From Planctomycetota bacterium (GTDB taxonomy: Bacteria; Planctomycetota; Phycisphaerae; Sedimentisphaerales; Anaerobacaceae), in contig JADFHU010000025.1 of the NCBI GenBank assembly GCA_022567055.1, forward strand, positions 1-17,464: 17,464 nucleotides of DNA. Direction: 5' to 3'. The translations under genes were made by a program, and so were the position numbers. The notes below the pieces were generated by a model that saw only the letters and a program-made list of their open reading frames with translations, searched no databases and had not been told where the DNA came from. Positions 14,130 to 17,464 of this stretch are shown here, piece after piece; within the stretch, counting starts at the first letter, position 1, and each line of letters opens with the position of its first letter.

Positions 14130-16214
14130 ATGAAGGACCGTTCGCTCTTGGGGGAGGACAGCACAAGTCCGGACCTGCCGCTCATCCCGCTCTTGTTCGC
14201 GTTGGGCATTGCCCTCCTCTTGCCGCTGATCAACCTTGGGCAACCCCGTCTGGGTAGCCCCCATGAAACGCGGGTGGTCGTGACGGGTCAAAACATGGCT
14301 GAGACCGGTGACTGGATCGTGCCCTGGTTCAATGGAGCCGTCCGGCTGCAGAAGCCACCTCTGCCTTACTGGACCATCGCCGCGATGACCAAGCTGCTGG
14401 GTCCCTTGGAGGAAGGGCTGTTCCGACTCCCCTCGGCGCTCATGGGTGTGGCTGCCATCCTGCTCGCCTACGGCATTGCCTACCATCTCTTTGGGTCGGA
14501 AGTTGCCCTGCTGTCGGCTCTGATTCAATCGCTTTGCGTCAAATATGTGATTGAGTCCAGATTGGCGCGCGTCGACATCTATCTGACCTTTTGGGTGACG
14601 GCGGCGTTGTTTATCCTGGCAATTATTTTTTTCGGGAAACAGCGACGCGACTGGCTTTGGTTGGTCTTCTGGCTTGCCATGGCCTTGGGCTTCCTATCGA
14701 AGTGGGTCAATATCTTCTTGTTTGTCTTGCCCCCGCTGGGTTATGGCCTCTATGCCTTTGGGCAACGCCGCGGGCGTTGGACCTGGCATCTCCTGGGAAT
14801 GGCTGCATTTGCCGTGATCGTCGCGGCCTGGTTGGGTCTGGTCGTGGATCAACTGGGTTGGCAAACCGTTAGGCTGGCCTGGCTGGAAGAGGTCCAGGAA
14901 AACATCACGTCACCCTTGCACCGGGCCAACCATGGGGTCTTCTACTATATACCGCAGCTCTTCCTCTTAACCTTCCCTTGGTGCGCATTGACTCCGGTCA
15001 TCTTCATCGTACCCTTTCTGCCACGTCTGCGCCCGGTACGGCCCAGACTGCTCTGGCTCTTCTCTATGGTCGTCGTCCCCTTCGTCATGCTCTCCGTCGT
15101 GAGCAAGAAAAAGGTGGACTATCTATTGCCGGCACTCCCGGCCATGGCCATTTTGATGGCCTGTGCTTGGCGGGTCATTATTCAGGAGCTTTCACCTGCG
15201 ACGGAGGCTCGCTACCGGAACCGGCGCAGCCCGGCGGCCTACATTCAACCCGGCCTTCTGATTGTGGTAGGTCTGGCCATGCTCTGTTACTTTCTCCTCG
15301 ATCGAAATCCAGAACGGCTGGTGGCCGTCACGGTCTGTGGTGTGGGGTTGGTCACCACGGGGGCCGTGACACTTGTCCAGGTGGTGCGGGGCCGGGGATG
15401 GCATGCCTTCGCCGCCATGTGCCTCGGCTTGGCGCTCTTTGGGCACGTGCTGTTCGGCTATTTCATTCCCCGTCTCACCCAGACCTCTCCGGAAGGCTTC
15501 GCCGCACGGGCCCGTGCCGTCATCGGTGACGCCTCAATCGGATTCTATCGGGGGCGTGACGATACCTTTGTCTACTACCTGAAACGCCCCGTGAGGCCAT
15601 TGGGATCGTTTGACCAGCTCGAGGCCTTTGCAGCCGAAAATCCCGGGGGATTCGTACTGGTGGTCGCCGATTATCTGGAGGAAGCCCGGCAGGCGGCCGA
15701 GGATGTTGTGCTGCACCATCCCCGGTTTCGGGATCTCTCGGTGCCACTCCCCGGTAAACAAGACAAGGCGACAAACCTCTATCTGCTCAGTTGTGCCCCC
15801 TACCGGAAGCCGCCTGAGGTGATGACGGCCGCACCCTTCGCCACCCAAGAGTGGATCGATACTGAGAGCTTCTGGGTGGCCTTTGGATTCCTCGCCCAGG
15901 GCATGTTCTTCGGTCGATTTCTCTTGCAGTGGATCGCCAGCGAGAGCCGGCGGGAATCGACCATTCCTGTGGGTTTCTGGTGGTTGAGTCTGACCGGTGG
16001 GGTGATGCTGCTGATCTATGTGATTCACCGCAAAGACATCGTCCTTATCCTGGGGCAGGCGACTGGCATTCTCATTTACGTGAGGAATCTCTATTTCGTG
16101 TACGCCAAGAAAGGATCAGCGGCATCGCCAACACCCTCTGAAAAAGTGCAACCGGAGCCGGGCGAACAGCCGGATGTCAGGCAGCCGGCTTTTTCCCAAG
16201 AGGAGCAACCATGA
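14130..16214 (+). CDS. ArnT-like GT-C glycosyltransferase fused to a lipid A biosynthesis N-terminal domain
   Basis: A 694-residue integral membrane protein with two recognisable parts. Residues about 15-480 are an ArnT/PMT-like (GT39/GT83) glycosyltransferase. After the first helix the acidic motif GSPHETR (Glu46) leads into TGDWIVPWFNG and LQKPPLPYWT, the signature of enzymes that move a sugar from undecaprenyl phosphate to an outer-leaflet lipid; the second acidic site is RVDIYLTFW (Asp about 151). A soluble stretch (about 455-565) follows. Residues about 577-655 (SFWVAFGFLAQGMFFGRFLLQW ... GGVMLLIYVIHRKDIVLILGQ) match the lipid A biosynthesis N-terminal (LAB_N) domain, with three helices. 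The last 35 residues are Pro/Glu-rich. LAB_N is usually a separate small protein or joined to other enzymes, so its fusion here points to lipid modification. AAGGAG lies 11 bases before the ATG, slightly far. It overlaps the methyltransferase start by 4 bases. Confidence 0.87.
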   Translation: MKDRSLLGEDSTSPDLPLIPLLFALGIALLLPLINLGQPRLGSPHETRVVVTGQNMAETGDWIVPWFNGAVRLQKPPLPYWTIAAMTKLLGPLEEGLFRLPSALMGVAAILLAYGIAYHLFGSEVALLSALIQSLCVKYVIESRLARVDIYLTFWVTAALFILAIIFFGKQRRDWLWLVFWLAMALGFLSKWVNIFLFVLPPLGYGLYAFGQRRGRWTWHLLGMAAFAVIVAAWLGLVVDQLGWQTVRLAWLEEVQENITSPLHRANHGVFYYIPQLFLLTFPWCALTPVIFIVPFLPRLRPVRPRLLWLFSMVVVPFVMLSVVSKKKVDYLLPALPAMAILMACAWRVIIQELSPATEARYRNRRSPAAYIQPGLLIVVGLAMLCYFLLDRNPERLVAVTVCGVGLVTTGAVTLVQVVRGRGWHAFAAMCLGLALFGHVLFGYFIPRLTQTSPEGFAARARAVIGDASIGFYRGRDDTFVYYLKRPVRPLGSFDQLEAFAAENPGGFVLVVADYLEEARQAAEDVVLHHPRFRDLSVPLPGKQDKATNLYLLSCAPYRKPPEVMTAAPFATQEWIDTESFWVAFGFLAQGMFFGRFLLQWIASESRRESTIPVGFWWLSLTGGVMLLIYVIHRKDIVLILGQATGILIYVRNLYFVYAKKGSAASPTPSEKVQPEPGEQPDVRQPAFSQEEQP

Positions 16215-16999
16215 GTTTTGTCCCGACGACGGCCTCTGCTGCCTACCGGGCGGGGACCCTACTGCAGACCCTGGTAGGCTACGGCGTCCTGGCGGGCCGC
16301 CACCCGAGATCCTTTCTCGGCGTCCGCGCTAGCACGGAGGCGGAGCAGACGCTCAACGCCGTCCTGGGCGGCTACCCGAGCAACCATCGCTATCGCGTGC
16401 AGGGACAGCGCTTGGTACCCGGTTTTCAGCTCTACGAACGGCTGCGTAAGGTGACACGCCTGTGGCCGGACAAATTGGAGAGCCTACTGGACATCGGCTG
16501 CTGCAAGGGCTTCTACGCGCTATCAGCCGCCCTTAGACCGAGCTGTCGACTCTCCGTGGGCGTTGATGTGGATGATGGTTTCATTGCTGCTTCGCAGCAG
16601 GTGAGTGATCACCTGGGACTGGTGAATACGCGTTTCTTCAAGGAGACCCTCGACCATCTGGCGGATCGGCCCGAGGCCAATGGAGGACCCTTCCAGACCG
16701 TTCTCGTGCTGGGGACCTACCATTACCTGTTTTGGGGCAGCAGCAAGAGTTCTCACTGCTTTCGCAGTCACGAGGCCATCTTGTCACGCTTGGCAGAATT
16801 GGCCGGCGAACAGGTCATTGTCTCGGGACGGTTTGAGTTGGACCGTTTGCCTCGGGGTCTCAAACCGACGGCCATGGCTGCCAGTGAGGCCAAAGATTAC
16901 ACGACCGAGTGTTTCGTGGCCCACGCGGGCAAGGTATTCGATGTGAAAGAGGCGGGGTTTCTGGGCACCTATCCGCTCTTCGTCCTGAAGAAGAAATAG
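16211..16999 (+). CDS. Class I SAM-dependent methyltransferase-like protein
   Basis: Probable methyltransferase of 262 residues. Motif I, LLDIGCCKGFYAL (about 92-104), is the glycine-rich S-adenosylmethionine loop, although G-C-C-K-G has two Cys where D/E-x-G-x-G is commoner. VGVDVDD (about 115-121) supplies the acidic residue that usually holds the ribose. VLVLGTYHYLFWG (about 162-174) sits at motif IV. The N-terminal 70 residues are basic and not recognised. There is no membrane segment, so it should be cytoplasmic. The ATG overlaps the previous stop (ATGA), with GAGGAG just upstream, so it is translated with the glycosyltransferase. It may methylate a sugar or lipid precursor of the same pathway; the target is not evident. 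The gene ends 8 bases before the convergent tRNA-modifying gene. Confidence 0.78.
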   Translation: MSFVPTTASAAYRAGTLLQTLVGYGVLAGRHPRSFLGVRASTEAEQTLNAVLGGYPSNHRYRVQGQRLVPGFQLYERLRKVTRLWPDKLESLLDIGCCKGFYALSAALRPSCRLSVGVDVDDGFIAASQQVSDHLGLVNTRFFKETLDHLADRPEANGGPFQTVLVLGTYHYLFWGSSKSSHCFRSHEAILSRLAELAGEQVIVSGRFELDRLPRGLKPTAMAASEAKDYTTECFVAHAGKVFDVKEAGFLGTYPLFVLKKK

Positions 17000-17007
17000 T
17001 CATTGGC

Positions 17008-17463
17008 TCATGGATAGCATGCTCCGATGGTTTGGCGCAGTTCCTCTGCCGTTTTGGCCTTCATGAGGGCCATCTGCGTCTTCTTGCGCTGCGGGTGACG
17101 TCGGGCGTAACCGATGGCGTATTTTCTGAAGTAGCCGATTCCCTTGGCGGCCGGGTACAATTTGAGGACCATGCCGAGGTGGTGCAGCATCACCTCTTTC
17201 TGCTCGTTGAGATCCGGAGGCGTCGGCTGGGGCTTACCCGCGAAGAGCGCCCGGAGTTCCTGAAAAAACCAAGGATTTCCTATCGCTCCCCGGGCGGCGA
17301 TGAATCCATCCAAGCCGGTTTCCCTCAGCCTCGTGATCGTCTCCTGGGCATCGAAGCAATCACCGCTGCCCACGATGGTTGCCCTGGGAAAGGTCTGTTT
17401 GACCCGTTTGAGCAGAGACCAATCCGCGCAACCACGGTATTTTTCGTGAACGGTCCGTCCGTG
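17008..17463 (-). CDS. dusB: tRNA-dihydrouridine synthase (DusB-type), C-terminal part
   Basis: Flavin-dependent reductase that converts uridine to dihydrouridine in tRNA. The frame is open to the window end, so the N-terminus lies beyond 17464. The visible part begins with HGRT (the conserved FMN/substrate-side motif), then the segment containing RGCADW, then ATIVGSGDCFDAQE, corresponding to the VIGNGD motif of the family with Ser in place of Asn. GLDGFIAARGAIGNPWFF follows, matching the GxMIGRGAxGNPW consensus except that an Ala-Ala pair replaces Ile-Gly. A helical C-terminal domain (EVMLHHLGMVLKLY, RKYAIGYARRHP) follows with normal length. DusB and DusA/C are hard to separate from this part alone, but the helical tail fits DusB. 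It is convergent with the methyltransferase gene, with 8 bases between and no visible terminator. Confidence 0.9.
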   Translation of the reverse strand, partial: HGRTVHEKYRGCADWSLLKRVKQTFPRATIVGSGDCFDAQETITRLRETGLDGFIAARGAIGNPWFFQELRALFAGKPQPTPPDLNEQKEVMLHHLGMVLKLYPAAKGIGYFRKYAIGYARRHPQRKKTQMALMKAKTAEELRQTIGACYP

Positions 17464-17464
17464 A

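Noticed and set aside
14099..14130. A terminator between the second phosphatase and the fused glycosyltransferase
   Set aside because: The 30-base gap shows no hairpin or T run and carries a ribosome binding site.

Overview
The window (about 17.5 kb, mostly near 57-62% G+C in lines I counted by hand) looks like chromosomal DNA of a Gram-negative-type environmental bacterium. The family mix suggests Planctomycetota or a related metagenomic phylum: a large FtsX permease beside a PQQ-like beta-propeller lipoprotein opening with a WxRFRG-type motif, several GT-C glycosyltransferases, and a lipid A biosynthesis N-terminal domain. This taxonomic call is inference; no rRNA or other marker gene is present. 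No tRNA, CRISPR, transposase or phage gene was seen.

Layout. (1) 1-3746: the 3' part of a two-module FtsX/MacB-type permease, followed 6 nt later by a probable exported PQQ-like propeller protein. (2) 3747-4065: intergenic, with eight tandem degenerate heptamers, a possible promoter and a hairpin. (3) 4066-6088: hflK and hflC, the SPFH-domain modulators of FtsH; hflC is split by an apparent single-base deletion in a G run. (4) 6089-6768: weakly coding DNA with one possible 55-codon membrane peptide. (5) 6769-8551: a lower-G+C cassette with an unrecognised coiled-coil protein followed by an actin of the MamK (magnetosome filament) family. No other magnetosome gene is in the window. (6) 8753-9349, minus strand: an exported BCP/PrxQ-type peroxiredoxin with a good upstream -10 box. 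(7) 9595-16999: a six-gene plus-strand run with overlaps or short gaps. In order it encodes a membrane-anchored GATase-like/metallophosphoesterase fusion, a membrane-anchored Cys-X5-Arg phosphatase, a GT87-type glycosyltransferase, a second phosphatase paralogous to the first, an ArnT-like glycosyltransferase fused to a lipid A biosynthesis N-terminal domain, and a SAM-dependent methyltransferase. (8) 17008-17464, minus strand: the C-terminal part of a DusB-type tRNA-dihydrouridine synthase.

Two parts deserve attention. The first is the MamK-like actin with its coiled-coil neighbour. It keeps the actin nucleotide-binding motifs and the Glu/Asp pair at the same spacing as the catalytic residues described for Magnetospirillum MamK, but lies between housekeeping genes. 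It is either the edge of a magnetosome island or a separate filament system. The second is the envelope operon, where two sister phosphatases bracket a polyprenyl-phosphate-sugar-dependent glycosyltransferase and precede an ArnT/LAB_N fusion. That arrangement suggests a lipid-linked glycan or lipid-modification pathway with built-in dephosphorylation steps; the pathway itself is inference.
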